This document shows, one piece after another, positions 8,743 to 17,675 of a DNA stretch of 64,000 bases; the stretch's first letter is position 1, and each line of letters opens with the position of its first letter. The notes below the pieces were generated by a model. That model had not been told where the DNA came from and searched no databases. It saw only the letters and a program-made list of their open reading frames with translations. Where the stretch lies: NCBI GenBank assembly GCA_942492855.1, contig OW818647.1:4650001-4714000 (forward strand), given 5' to 3'. This stretch comes from G963677485 sp942492855 (GTDB taxonomy: Bacteria; Armatimonadota; HRBIN16). The position numbers and the translations under genes were made by a program.

Positions 8743-10314
8743 GTGGCTCAGTCTAGCGGAACCCCATTGGCAAATCTGTCGACTCGAATACTTCACGGAT
8801 GGCTGCGCTGGAGCGAACGCTATTACGAGGGGTTCACGCTCGAAAAGCGCATCACATTGTTCTCCTACATTGCGGCCTTGTGCATCGGGTTTGTTGTTTT
8901 CAAGTGGTTTAGTATCCCGTTCACCGGTCGAATTGACATTACCCTGTTTATGCCACTGCTGGTCGTCGGTGTGATGATGGTTTTCAACGCAGACCTGCTC
9001 TTAGTGTTACTCCTAGTGCTCTACGACACATTGATATCTCAAATTGCCACACAACTGCTCACTGTAGCTGCATTTAGTACGATGACGCTTCCGTTCGTCG
9101 TGATTTTTGTCTCGACAACCTATTTATTGGCAAAAACTTTGGCTCTCAAGTCGCCCAACAGGATACTCTTGACCTCCCCTATCACCAAAGGACTTATGAT
9201 CATGTTGATAAGCACCGTAGGGGTCGGTATGGCTTACCACGTCAAGATCGGCGGTCAGACTCCAGGAGCAATGGCAATCATGACAGCCTGGCTGTGCTAT
9301 TTCATCACAATATTAGGAATTACATCAAAAGGCCGATTACGAGCATTTTTGGTTTCGTGTTTTGTGTTATCAGTAGTAGTCGCCATTTTCACAGTCATGC
9401 AGAGTTACGTAGGAACAGAGCATTTTCTATTCCTCAAACTTACCGCCCGTGATACGCGAATCGAAAAACTTGATGGCATCACGCGTGTGATACCGCAAGG
9501 TTATCTATTAATCTATATCATGCTTCATGTCTGTTGGCATATGTTCCTTACAACCGATTCATTCATAAAGCGGTGGGGATGGGGACTGTCATTGTGCCTG
9601 TTTATAACTGCGATGATTGTGACCATGTTCAGGAACATGTGGCTTATTGGCGGTATCGTCATGATCATCCAATACCTTGTAATCACAGGTCCGCAACGAA
9701 TGAGAGCAATTCCTTACATCATGGCATTAATCGTCATTCTGGGTGGAACGCTATCGTTATCTATACATTCATCGGGATCATTTAACCCACTGCAATCAAT
9801 TAATAATCGTATTTCAGAAGATAATGCGCTTAATCTTTCTGACGCAAGTTCCAGCGTAGGCAGCCGTATAGTTGAAGTTAGTAAAATCAGTAAAATGTGG
9901 CTGGAAAGCCCACTGGTGGGAATTGGCTGGGGAAAAGGCTACGAAACATTCGGTGAGTGGGATCCGCTATTCGCTACGTATAAAATCACTCAAGGCCTAT
10001 ACATTCACAACACCTTTTGGTGGTTTCTGGGTAAGAGTGGTTTACTGGGGTTGATAGGGTTGCTAGTTTTTTGGGGAGCTACGATCGTCCGATGCTGGAA
10101 TATTGTCAAAATGAACCCTGACGTGAATACTAAACGAATTATTGCGGCATTAGGCCTGGCTTTTATATCTATATGCATCTCATCAATGTTCCACCCATAT
10201 TTCACTGCAGCACCTGACTTGATACTGCCGATTGCCATACTTCTGGGAACGGTGGAACTAATAAATCATCTGACTAAAGACAACACACAGCGTATATCTG
10301 GGCCCATAGCCTAA
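8743..10314 (+). CDS. O-antigen ligase/polymerase-like membrane protein (Wzy_C)
   Basis: This 523-residue polytopic protein starts at GTG with AGGAG 7 nt upstream. It has about 11-12 membrane segments and a large loop near residues 340-425. The end of that loop reads GIGWGKGYETF ... YIHNTFWWFLGKSGLLG, which matches the Wzy_C signature (H-N-x-(F/W/Y) followed by G-(L/I)-(L/I)-G). Such proteins polymerise lipid-linked repeat units or ligate them to an acceptor. Together with the flippase at 3841 this makes a Wzx/Wzy-type export route likely. No glycosyltransferase is encoded between 1 and 10314, so repeat-unit assembly must be encoded elsewhere. Confidence 0.82.
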   Translation: MAQSSGTPLANLSTRILHGWLRWSERYYEGFTLEKRITLFSYIAALCIGFVVFKWFSIPFTGRIDITLFMPLLVVGVMMVFNADLLLVLLLVLYDTLISQIATQLLTVAAFSTMTLPFVVIFVSTTYLLAKTLALKSPNRILLTSPITKGLMIMLISTVGVGMAYHVKIGGQTPGAMAIMTAWLCYFITILGITSKGRLRAFLVSCFVLSVVVAIFTVMQSYVGTEHFLFLKLTARDTRIEKLDGITRVIPQGYLLIYIMLHVCWHMFLTTDSFIKRWGWGLSLCLFITAMIVTMFRNMWLIGGIVMIIQYLVITGPQRMRAIPYIMALIVILGGTLSLSIHSSGSFNPLQSINNRISEDNALNLSDASSSVGSRIVEVSKISKMWLESPLVGIGWGKGYETFGEWDPLFATYKITQGLYIHNTFWWFLGKSGLLGLIGLLVFWGATIVRCWNIVKMNPDVNTKRIIAALGLAFISICISSMFHPYFTAAPDLILPIAILLGTVELINHLTKDNTQRISGPIA

Positions 10315-10322
10315 AAATAAAA

Positions 10323-10398
10323 TGGTGAGCCGGCAGGGACTCGAACCCTGGACCCACGCCTTAAAAGGGCGTTGCTCTACCAACTGAGCTACCGGCTC
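10323..10398 (-). tRNA. tRNA-Lys (UUU)
   Basis: Read on the minus strand, this is a 76-nt cloverleaf with the CCA end encoded. The acceptor stem pairs GAGCCGG with CCGGCTC, the D-loop contains AGCTCAGTTGGTAGAGC, and the T-arm contains GGTTCGAGTCC. The anticodon stem ACGCC/GGCGT encloses the loop CTTTTAA, so the anticodon is TTT. Confidence 0.97.
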
Positions 10399-10439
10399 AC
10401 AAAAGAAATTATACCAAACGGGAGCACGCACTGCAACTG

Positions 10440-12407
10440 ATGCGATACCATCACGTTATCACAGCGATGACCACCTTGATGTGTGCGCTGATGGTTGTGT
10501 GCTCTGCCTCCGAAATACAAGCCTCCATTAAGACCAAGTCGGTAGTTATACTATGCGACATTGATGCATCGAATATCCCTACCTCATACGAACATCTATA
10601 CTCCTACGCATACATCATGAGCCGTACGGCTGCGCCAACGGACAGAGCGGGTAACTATGACACCTTCCCCCTGCCATGGGCCCACAGCGCACTTCTGACC
10701 ATCAATGCCGGTAACCGTATCAGTGCTGTCACAAAGCGAAATCCTACCGCGCAGGAGATCGAAATGGCCAACTCGGGGCTCATCTACAAGTGGCGTCTGG
10801 GGGTTCTAGCGGACTCCATACAAAAATCAGGATCAGCTCTAACCACCTGGGATATCATCCCCAAACAAACCGCATCTCTCATCGGACTGGGGTCAAAACA
10901 TCCCCACCATCATCTGCCCGCGACAACGACATCACGTGAAGCACTGGCTAGAGCGATCACCGAATCAAAACCGGGTTTGATCGTATACTCACCTCGCTAT
11001 GCTGAACGTAATGACTGGACCATGCTGCTGCCTCAATTAGAAGACGCTATACGCCAGAGGACTATCAGTAGTTATGTGCTGTTGCGGCCCGTAGGGTCCG
11101 TCTCTGACGCTGAAAGTGGAGTAGGTGCCGGAATGGTCGCCGTGCGCACTTTGGAGGCCAATTCAGGGCTCCTGAGGTCGCTGACCACAAAGATGACGGG
11201 CTATCTGACACTATCCGATATCACCGCGTTACTGTGCAGCCTTGCTGGAGCCACCGCGCAAGACCCTACATACAAAGGACTAGCTCCTGAGTCTGTGAAA
11301 TCACCTCACCCTATGGAGGTTATGGAGCGGTTACATGGGTATATGTCTTCCCAGGCTGTATGGTCCGTAACAATCGGCAACCTACCCAGCTTACAGTTTT
11401 TCATGCTTCTATGTGCCGTGATCTGCGCGGCCTTGGGGTTTCATGTGGCCAGGCGGGTTCTCTCTATCTGGCCATACTCTATCCCGTTACTTGGGCTAAC
11501 AGTGGGCACTGCCTGCATCATGGGACAGTGGCCTATTTGGCTGGGTGTAGGTATTTGGGTGGTTCTGACTCTGGTGATGATAACATGGAGCCTGCGATGC
11601 AGTTCCCTTAGCTTTTCGGTCCGATGCAGCGTGTTTTTGTTGGCACTGATCACAGCCGCTTTGACCATATGGCCAGAGATGATGCGTTGGACTGGGTTCG
11701 GTTACAGCCCTCAGGACGGTTCCAGATACTACGGAATAGGCAATGAGCTTGAAGGATTGACCACAGGTGCCGTCGCCATCGTAGCCTACCGGTACCCCAA
11801 AATTGCGGTAGGTTTGATGGTAGTCTGGATATACATAGCAGGGTTACCATCGCTCGGTGCCGATGTTGGAGCGGTCTTGGGCACGGCAGTGATGCTGGCG
11901 GTGTATATCTTTCACAGCAAGTGGCTGATGGGGCACAAGCGAGTAGCACTTGGTGCAGTCGGCATGATAGGCATGCTGGTGTTGCTGATCGCCGCTTATT
12001 CCTATTTCAGGGCACCCGAATCACACATCGGCGAGTTTCTACACGACCCTTCGAGCTGGGCCATGACATTCACGCGAAAGTGGGCGATGAACATGAAGCT
12101 GTTGCAATACAGTTCCTGGTCACTGTTGATGTGGGTATCGCTGGCGTTAATGCTCGGTCTACCCGTTTGGATGTGGGCAGGTGTTCTGGCTCTGTTCTTT
12201 CTGAACGACTCAGGTGTGCTGGCTGCCGCCACAATGGCGAGTTGGCTGGGCGTATGGAATCTGAACGATCAGACGCGGACAGGGCCTATATCCCTGTGGG
12301 GTGATCTAGGAAGACGACTTCGAGATGCATTAGCTCAGCCAGTAGTTTTCCCAGAGCTCGCACACCGTAGGTCTCCGTCTGGTAATGACCACCCAAAAAC
12401 AAGCTGA
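10440..12407 (+). CDS. Membrane protein with N-terminal alkaline-phosphatase-like ectodomain (paralogue of 13031-14830)
   Basis: This 655-residue protein has a signal peptide (residues about 1-29). Its extracytoplasmic domain (about 30-310) begins KSVVILCDID and ends MTGYLTLSDITALLCSLAGA, a layout like alkaline-phosphatase-superfamily domains, but without a clear nucleophile motif. The C-terminal half (about 320-610) has roughly ten hydrophobic segments. The segments GSRYYGIGNELEG and FFLNDSGVL match RLYGLGNEFMG and VFNDSGIV in the protein encoded at 13031-14830, so the two are distant paralogues. Its 3' end overlaps the convergent Nif3-like gene by 122 nt. I do not recognise a named function; a role in envelope synthesis or modification is possible. 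Confidence 0.75.
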   Translation: MRYHHVITAMTTLMCALMVVCSASEIQASIKTKSVVILCDIDASNIPTSYEHLYSYAYIMSRTAAPTDRAGNYDTFPLPWAHSALLTINAGNRISAVTKRNPTAQEIEMANSGLIYKWRLGVLADSIQKSGSALTTWDIIPKQTASLIGLGSKHPHHHLPATTTSREALARAITESKPGLIVYSPRYAERNDWTMLLPQLEDAIRQRTISSYVLLRPVGSVSDAESGVGAGMVAVRTLEANSGLLRSLTTKMTGYLTLSDITALLCSLAGATAQDPTYKGLAPESVKSPHPMEVMERLHGYMSSQAVWSVTIGNLPSLQFFMLLCAVICAALGFHVARRVLSIWPYSIPLLGLTVGTACIMGQWPIWLGVGIWVVLTLVMITWSLRCSSLSFSVRCSVFLLALITAALTIWPEMMRWTGFGYSPQDGSRYYGIGNELEGLTTGAVAIVAYRYPKIAVGLMVVWIYIAGLPSLGADVGAVLGTAVMLAVYIFHSKWLMGHKRVALGAVGMIGMLVLLIAAYSYFRAPESHIGEFLHDPSSWAMTFTRKWAMNMKLLQYSSWSLLMWVSLALMLGLPVWMWAGVLALFFLNDSGVLAAATMASWLGVWNLNDQTRTGPISLWGDLGRRLRDALAQPVVFPELAHRRSPSGNDHPKTS

Positions 12408-13038
12408 TGCCTAACTCCTCTGCATCCAGTGCCTGGTAATGTGCTGCTTCGCCGGTTAATAACGCCTGACACCCCTTTTGGGCCGCCGCAGATAACGCAT
12501 CGCCGCCGCCACCTGAACATATCCCCAGCCGCCTGACTAACAAGCCATTATCGGCGTGAATTGTCACAGGTGTGCCCATCTGAGATAATATGTTCGCCAG
12601 CTCAGACGTGGTGACCGCAGGAATCTCAACCACCACGCCAATGTTGACTCCTGCGTACTCGAAAAACCCATCGACAATCTGTCCGCCCAGGGTACGGCCA
12701 ATCTGCGCGTTGTTACCCACTTCTGGATGACAGTCAAGCGGTAGATGCACTGCATACACATTTAAACCGTTCTGTATGGCAGGAATCAACCTGCGAGCGG
12801 ACCGGTCCGTGATGGGTGTTACCGGTGACCAAAACGCGCCATGATGGACAAGCAGCATATCAGCCTGTGATTCTATGGCCATCTGAACCGTGGCTTCGCA
12901 GAAATCCACAGCCAAAGCCACACGTTGGACACTCGGCCTTCCCTCGATCTGCAGACCGTTGAACGCATTTGGGTAGTCAGCGACACTGTCAATCACCAGG
13001 TAATCGTTCAACCAGTTCACCAGCTCATTTCTATCCAT
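12286..13038 (-). CDS. Nif3-like dinuclear metal centre protein (YbgI/NIF3 family)
   Basis: The product is 250 residues. The family N terminus NGLQIEG is followed by LLVHHGAFWSP (metal-binding His pair), YAVHLPLD (His and Asp ligands), and the late ALLTGEAAHYQALDAEELGISLFLGGHYQTETYG motif with further His and Glu ligands. These residues bind two metals in the family's ring-shaped hexamers; the cellular role remains uncertain even in well studied species. The ATG at 13038 has GGAAG 10 nt upstream and overlaps the end of the upstream membrane-protein gene by 8 nt, which suggests coupled translation. The family is usually 240-370 residues, so this is the short form without the inserted PII-like domain. 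Confidence 0.92.
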   Translation of the reverse strand: MDRNELVNWLNDYLVIDSVADYPNAFNGLQIEGRPSVQRVALAVDFCEATVQMAIESQADMLLVHHGAFWSPVTPITDRSARRLIPAIQNGLNVYAVHLPLDCHPEVGNNAQIGRTLGGQIVDGFFEYAGVNIGVVVEIPAVTTSELANILSQMGTPVTIHADNGLLVRRLGICSGGGGDALSAAAQKGCQALLTGEAAHYQALDAEELGISLFLGGHYQTETYGVRALGKLLAELMHLEVVFLDHPTGI

Positions 13039-14830
13039 GTGTTGGTAACTTCCCATCTATATGTAATAGTAGTGCGTAGATCATCACGCAGGCCATGATA
13101 ATGACGGCTGGCACTATGCCGGAGTCGTTAAATACCAGCGCGGGGATACTAGCGAATCCGCCGATCTTAATCCAGCTCGTGTATAGTGATGCCCTCTCAG
13201 GCGTAGTATACCGCCGCATCCTATTCGTGCTATACCATAAAACCGCGATAAACCCAACCACACTTAGCAAACCAAAGGGCATAAACATGACTCGTCCAAA
13301 AAGGCTGAGCTTGCTTATAAACAGGGACACGACCGCGTACTGACCAAGCAATTCAGATCGAATCGCTGCTTCACCCATATGTGTCGGCACAAGCATCATG
13401 CTGTCAACCATGATCGGCCACGGCATCATGAACATAGCCACAATGAGACCTATACCCATCGCCAAGCCATACCCGATCTTCCTCGCGCCGATGGTTTTAC
13501 CATACAAAGCGAGTGAGACCATTGCTGCGACACAAGTCGCGAATCCGCCCAGGTTGGCTCCCCACATCCCCACTGCAAATACCACAGCCAATATTGACAG
13601 TAACAGGTATGCGATGCGCCTATCACTCGAGGACGATAACATCATCAAGCACCCGCCCACTAGGATGCCCATGAACTCATTTCCTAACCCATACAGGCGG
13701 ATACCTGTCAGAACATAGCTGCTTATAACCGAGGTGTATACCCACTCGTATCCCATCATAGTAACACTAGATACGTAGACGATTGTGAGAAACATGACCA
13801 GCCTAACGGCAGCCCAGGCACGGAATTTCACAGCGATGCAGCCCACTACCCCTCCGGCTACGCATGTGCCAAACAGCAACAAGCCAGCCTTATCGCCTCG
13901 GTAAAAACCCGAGACGATCCACCGTCCCAGTTCGCAGCTTGCCAATGGCAGCATAGCCAAAGAAGCGGCAAATACAGCTCTGAGTGGATTAAGGCCGCGC
14001 CAATGCTCCGATTTTGTCAGGCAGCTACATATCAACAGTATGCATGCGATGCCCGCTACCACACCAACCCATATAATCAATGGACTATTAATTTGGCACA
14101 GATTGATAACTCGTTCGCAGCGTGACCTTGATGAGCCAGCATCTGCTGGAGTTACAGACCATTGGTGAGCTAACCGCTCAGGCTTCACACCCAACAACGA
14201 CAGCACAGACCCGCGTAGGTCGGTATCGCTGACGACACCAAAACTGCGGCTGGTAGGTGATGTGAGCAAACCTGAAATCGGCCCCCCTAGGACCGCAACA
14301 GACAGTATCCGCGTGCCCTGCAAGGGGCCACATACTATGACCATGGCATCGAACTTCGGATTTAACTCGTTTATCGCGCGTATGGGTTTACGAAGCGATT
14401 TTGTGGATGATATGAATAGCCGCGTCTTGGTATGACTAGGGCTCTCACCCAACAATCCGCTTTTTGGTTCAACTGACCAGCCAAGACCGGCCATGGTCAA
14501 CACATTAGGCATCGGCACAAGAGCGTGCTTCGCCATTTTGTCACCGTACCTCTGTCGACTACTTCCCTGCAATCCCCTAAGCCCGCTGTAGAGAAGACTC
14601 TCAAGCCATGCCATGTCTTGCCTGTATGGTGCGGACATGATCGCCAACCCACTGTTCCATCCGTGCTTCTCTGCATACTCAACAACGGGAAATATGTCAG
14701 ACAGACTCTCAGAACAGACCCTGATCACAACAACGCGGCCACTCGGTGCCGGTGAGGCACCCAGTGACCGCGGTACGAACAATCCAATTGCCATCATAAT
14801 GACGGCGAGTAGTGTTGACGCTACGCGCAA
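13031..14830 (-). CDS. Membrane protein with N-terminal alkaline-phosphatase-like ectodomain (second paralogue)
   Basis: This 599-residue protein has a signal peptide ending near LGASPAPS (residue about 25). An ectodomain (about 30-240) follows; its last part, TSRSFGVVSDTDLRGSVLSLLGV, has the tDiapTlL-like turn seen near the end of alkaline-phosphatase-superfamily domains. About ten membrane segments then run to the C terminus. RLYGLGNEFMG and VFNDSGIV tie it to the protein at 10440-12407, although overall identity looks low. Its start overlaps the end of argB by 10 nt and its end overlaps the Nif3-like gene by 8 nt, so all three probably form one transcript. No catalytic metal ligands are obvious. 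Confidence 0.75.
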   Translation of the reverse strand: MRVASTLLAVIMMAIGLFVPRSLGASPAPSGRVVVIRVCSESLSDIFPVVEYAEKHGWNSGLAIMSAPYRQDMAWLESLLYSGLRGLQGSSRQRYGDKMAKHALVPMPNVLTMAGLGWSVEPKSGLLGESPSHTKTRLFISSTKSLRKPIRAINELNPKFDAMVIVCGPLQGTRILSVAVLGGPISGLLTSPTSRSFGVVSDTDLRGSVLSLLGVKPERLAHQWSVTPADAGSSRSRCERVINLCQINSPLIIWVGVVAGIACILLICSCLTKSEHWRGLNPLRAVFAASLAMLPLASCELGRWIVSGFYRGDKAGLLLFGTCVAGGVVGCIAVKFRAWAAVRLVMFLTIVYVSSVTMMGYEWVYTSVISSYVLTGIRLYGLGNEFMGILVGGCLMMLSSSSDRRIAYLLLSILAVVFAVGMWGANLGGFATCVAAMVSLALYGKTIGARKIGYGLAMGIGLIVAMFMMPWPIMVDSMMLVPTHMGEAAIRSELLGQYAVVSLFISKLSLFGRVMFMPFGLLSVVGFIAVLWYSTNRMRRYTTPERASLYTSWIKIGGFASIPALVFNDSGIVPAVIIMACVMIYALLLHIDGKLPTHG

Positions 14831-15669
14831 AGCATAGTGCCTACACCACCCACTGTAAGCACCTCGCCTAATATCGCATGTGGCACCCGTCCATCTATGA
14901 TGTGGGCACTCTTAACACCGCCCTCCAGAGCGATAATACAACTCTGTAGTTTCGGCCCCATACCACTGCCAGCTTTGCCGGATTCCACGATTTGTTTGGC
15001 TTCGGATAAGCTCATCTGAGATACCAGTGTCGAAGGATCATCCTTGTCTTCATAGTAGCCTGCCACATCGGTCATCGTGATCAGTTTCTCAGCACCCAAA
15101 GCTGCCGCAATCGCCCCCGCAGCATGGTCGGCATTTACGTTATAGCTATTACCGTCAAGCCCGATGGCTACCGATGAGACCACGGGCAGATACCCCGCTG
15201 CGGTTAAGACTGTTAATACTTCAGGGTTGACCTGGGTGACTTCCCCAACGAATCCAATATCGGTGCCATCAGGCGACAACTTCTCTGCGATCAACAGATT
15301 TCCGTCTTTACCACTGAGGCCCACCGCTTTACCGCCGGCAGCATGAACAAGCGATACGATCCCCTTGTTGGTTGTACCCGCCAGCACCATCTCTACGACT
15401 TCCATAGTGGCCGCATCAGTCACTCGCAGCCCCTTATCAAACCTCGGCTCTATACCTATCTGCCGCAGTTTTTCGGAAACCTCTTTACCTCCGCCATGAA
15501 CAAGCACGATGTTCACACCGACTGTTAACAACAGTACGATGTCCTGCATGACCATAGCCTTCAGGTTGTCATCAACCATGGCTGCTCCGCCGTACTTCAC
15601 GACGAAAGTCTTGCCCTGCCATTGTTTTATATAGGGAAGTGCCTCTGTCAGCACTGTCACATCCACCAT
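14821..15669 (-). CDS. argB: Acetylglutamate kinase
   Basis: This 282-residue enzyme phosphorylates N-acetylglutamate in arginine synthesis. The amino-acid-kinase fold is clear: FVVKYGGAAM (phosphate-binding Lys), NIVLVHGGGKEV (glycine-rich loop), GLRVTDAATMEVVEMVLAG (substrate loop), NADHAAGAIAAALGAEKLITMTDVAGYY (nucleotide site), and GSGMGPKLQSC. Length matches the family. The N-terminal helix that marks arginine-inhibited enzymes seems to be present (EALPYIKQWQGKT), so feedback control is possible. It heads a tight minus-strand set with the membrane protein and the Nif3-like gene. No other arg gene is visible in the window. Confidence 0.96.
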   Translation of the reverse strand: MVDVTVLTEALPYIKQWQGKTFVVKYGGAAMVDDNLKAMVMQDIVLLLTVGVNIVLVHGGGKEVSEKLRQIGIEPRFDKGLRVTDAATMEVVEMVLAGTTNKGIVSLVHAAGGKAVGLSGKDGNLLIAEKLSPDGTDIGFVGEVTQVNPEVLTVLTAAGYLPVVSSVAIGLDGNSYNVNADHAAGAIAAALGAEKLITMTDVAGYYEDKDDPSTLVSQMSLSEAKQIVESGKAGSGMGPKLQSCIIALEGGVKSAHIIDGRVPHAILGEVLTVGGVGTMLCA

Positions 15670-15708
15670 AGATACCAGCTTCCTTGTCTGTTGTTGTTAT
15701 GAATTCAG

Positions 15709-16875
15709 TTATCTGTCAATCTTAGTTTTCCAGATCGCTTTACGTATCGCAGTCACGGCATCACTAGCTAAGGCGTTTGGAGACTTACTGTTGAGCGCTT
15801 CATCTTCGGGCGTGAACACGAGTACTTTTCGTTCGGCAATATAGACACTTGTCTTATCAGAGCCGACGACCACATCTTGAACTCTCGTGTTGTCAGTCAG
15901 GCTCATATCCATGGCGTCTTGTGCTTTCTTGACTCGATCTGTGCTTAACTCGCCTTCTCTGTCGGCCAGTTTCGCGACCAAAACTCCATCGATCAGCAGA
16001 GTGTTCACTTTTTTACCACTTGACTCTTCTTCTTTCACAGAAACACCAAGTACCGTGGCGACATCTCGGCGGTTGACAGGGATGTTGTTCTTTTCGAACA
16101 GAACCAGCATCTTGCGCGCGCGTTGCTGCGACGGGGGGTGAGTTTCCATGATACCCCAGTTGACGCTGGGTCGACGCATCTCTTCGCTGGCAAGCCTGCT
16201 CATGAAGCTATAAAGACCCACGGGATTGTATCCAGCCTTCATCATATAGTAAACAGCCGCATTATCGGCGTCAACTTCAGCCTCTACACTGTACTTACTC
16301 TCTATCGAGGTCTCATAAGCATTGACACCAGTGAGCAGGCCACGGGCTGCATCTACATTTTTACTCATCATGGCAGCAGCCGCTATCACTTGCACCAGAC
16401 CAGAAATACCGCGTGTCTCGCGGTTGATCTGGTTCATGATATAGACCCTGTGATGGTGGGCCGCGTGACCCAGTTCGTGAGCCATGACACCTGCGAGTTC
16501 ATGATCCGACTGGCTTGCCGCGATTAGGCCTTTGTTGACGTAGATAAAGCCGCCAGGAAGGGAGAATGCGTTGATATCAGGGGAATCTACTACTTTGAAT
16601 ATGTAGTTGAATTGGCTTAGTCGGTTAATGCCCCAGATAGCGGGGATGTTTATGGAGTTAACAACGACTGCCAACTTAGCACCAATGCGGTTCACACGAT
16701 CGACCTCATCGCCAGATTTCAGGAGCTTGAGCTCTTTATCAATCTGAACAGCCGCATCTTGCCCTAGCTTTATCTCGTGCAAATCATCAGCGGCCGGATC
16801 TGTCGCGGAAATGGCTGCTGACGTCAGGCAGGTGATAACCAGCATATATATCGAAAGTAGTCTGAAGAACTTCAT
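15709..16875 (-). CDS. Secreted M48-family metalloprotease, BepA/YfgC-like
   Basis: This 388-residue protein has a signal peptide (about residues 1-24, ending SAAISA). The M48 catalytic motif HELGHAAHHH supplies the HExxH zinc ligands, and SVEAEVDADNAAVYYMMKAGYNP supplies the third ligand (Glu) in the usual position. The domain boundary is typical of periplasmic M48 proteases that degrade misfolded outer-membrane proteins. The C-terminal 130 residues are not a TPR domain as in BepA; they contain NTLLIDGVLVAKLADREGELS, which I do not recognise. The gene lies between argB and lexA on the same strand, with gaps of 39 and 68 nt. Confidence 0.88.
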   Translation of the reverse strand: MKFFRLLSIYMLVITCLTSAAISATDPAADDLHEIKLGQDAAVQIDKELKLLKSGDEVDRVNRIGAKLAVVVNSINIPAIWGINRLSQFNYIFKVVDSPDINAFSLPGGFIYVNKGLIAASQSDHELAGVMAHELGHAAHHHRVYIMNQINRETRGISGLVQVIAAAAMMSKNVDAARGLLTGVNAYETSIESKYSVEAEVDADNAAVYYMMKAGYNPVGLYSFMSRLASEEMRRPSVNWGIMETHPPSQQRARKMLVLFEKNNIPVNRRDVATVLGVSVKEEESSGKKVNTLLIDGVLVAKLADREGELSTDRVKKAQDAMDMSLTDNTRVQDVVVGSDKTSVYIAERKVLVFTPEDEALNSKSPNALASDAVTAIRKAIWKTKIDR

Positions 16876-16943
16876 GTTTGTGTACCTAATAATCAGACTA
16901 CCAAACAGCCCGCACCGTTACCAGTACCTCAGGCTCACCGGAC

Positions 16944-17582
16944 CTATATCTGGCGATCCAGACTTCGGATCAGACCCACCACTTTACCGATGATCGTCGC
17001 CTCTTCCACGGGTACTTCCTGAACGCTGTACCGTTCGTTGGCCGGAATCAGCCTTAACACGCCTTCACCCAGTTTCACGCGTTTGATTGTGGCTTCGTCA
17101 TTTACCAGAACGGCCGCTATATCATTTTCAGATACCGCAGACTGAGTTCGTATGACCACATAATCATTCGGCATGATATGAGCATCAATCATGCTATCGC
17201 CCTGCACCCGTAAGATGAATGGATTATCAATATTACGCACCATCTCAATAGGAAGCGGGATGTAGGATTCGATGTTTTGTGAAGCATAGATTGGAGCACC
17301 AGCAGCAATCTCACCGACTAGGGGCACTAAAGCCACTGTGTCACTGATATCCTGCATATCCTGGAAGTCGGGATGAATCACCTTAATGCTGCGGCTTTTG
17401 TGCTCACGCTCAATGTAGCCTTTTCGTTGCAGGGCATCAAGATGAACCGTGACCCCTCTCAGACTTGATATGTCGAAGGCATCACCAATTTCCCTAATAG
17501 TGGGCGGGTAGCCGTTCTCGTGTACTTTCTTGACGATATAGCGTAGAATGCTTTCCTGTTTGTCGGTCAGTCCACGTGTCAT
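16944..17582 (-). CDS. lexA: LexA SOS repressor
   Basis: This 212-residue protein has an N-terminal winged helix (LTDKQESILRYI ... PPTIREIGDAFDI) and a C-terminal S24 peptidase domain. The cleavage site is Ala94-Gly95 in GEIAAGAPI, the catalytic Ser130 is in VQGDSMID, and the catalytic Lys167 is in EATIKRVK. ATG 17582 has AGAGG 7 nt upstream; the longer frame from 17597 has no such site. RecA-stimulated self-cleavage should derepress SOS genes. A promoter with an imperfect palindrome over its -35 box lies just upstream, a likely autoregulation site. No other SOS gene is obviously beside it. Confidence 0.96.
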   Translation of the reverse strand: MTRGLTDKQESILRYIVKKVHENGYPPTIREIGDAFDISSLRGVTVHLDALQRKGYIEREHKSRSIKVIHPDFQDMQDISDTVALVPLVGEIAAGAPIYASQNIESYIPLPIEMVRNIDNPFILRVQGDSMIDAHIMPNDYVVIRTQSAVSENDIAAVLVNDEATIKRVKLGEGVLRLIPANERYSVQEVPVEEATIIGKVVGLIRSLDRQI

Positions 17583-17613
17583 GATACGACCTCTCATGTC
17601 TGTTGATATTACG

Positions 17614-17644
17614 ATTATACACCAATATAGTTCTACATTACAAC
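17614..17644 (-). promoter_or_regulatory. lexA promoter with candidate palindromic operator
   Basis: On the minus strand TTGTAA (17638-17643), an 18-nt spacer and TATAAT (17614-17619) form a good sigma-70-type promoter, 32 nt before the lexA start. The -35 box lies inside GTTGTAATGTAGAAC (17630-17644), an imperfect palindrome of the form GTTnTAnnnTAnAAC. Its position suits repression by LexA itself. It is not the Gram-positive or the E. coli SOS box, so the operator call is inference. Confidence 0.55.
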
Positions 17645-17675
17645 ACCTATTTAGTGTGAAGATGTATACATTTCT

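Noticed and set aside
3841..10314. Complete polysaccharide gene cluster
   Set aside because: Flippase, ligase/polymerase and acylation genes are present, but no glycosyltransferase or nucleotide-sugar gene, so it is only part of a pathway.
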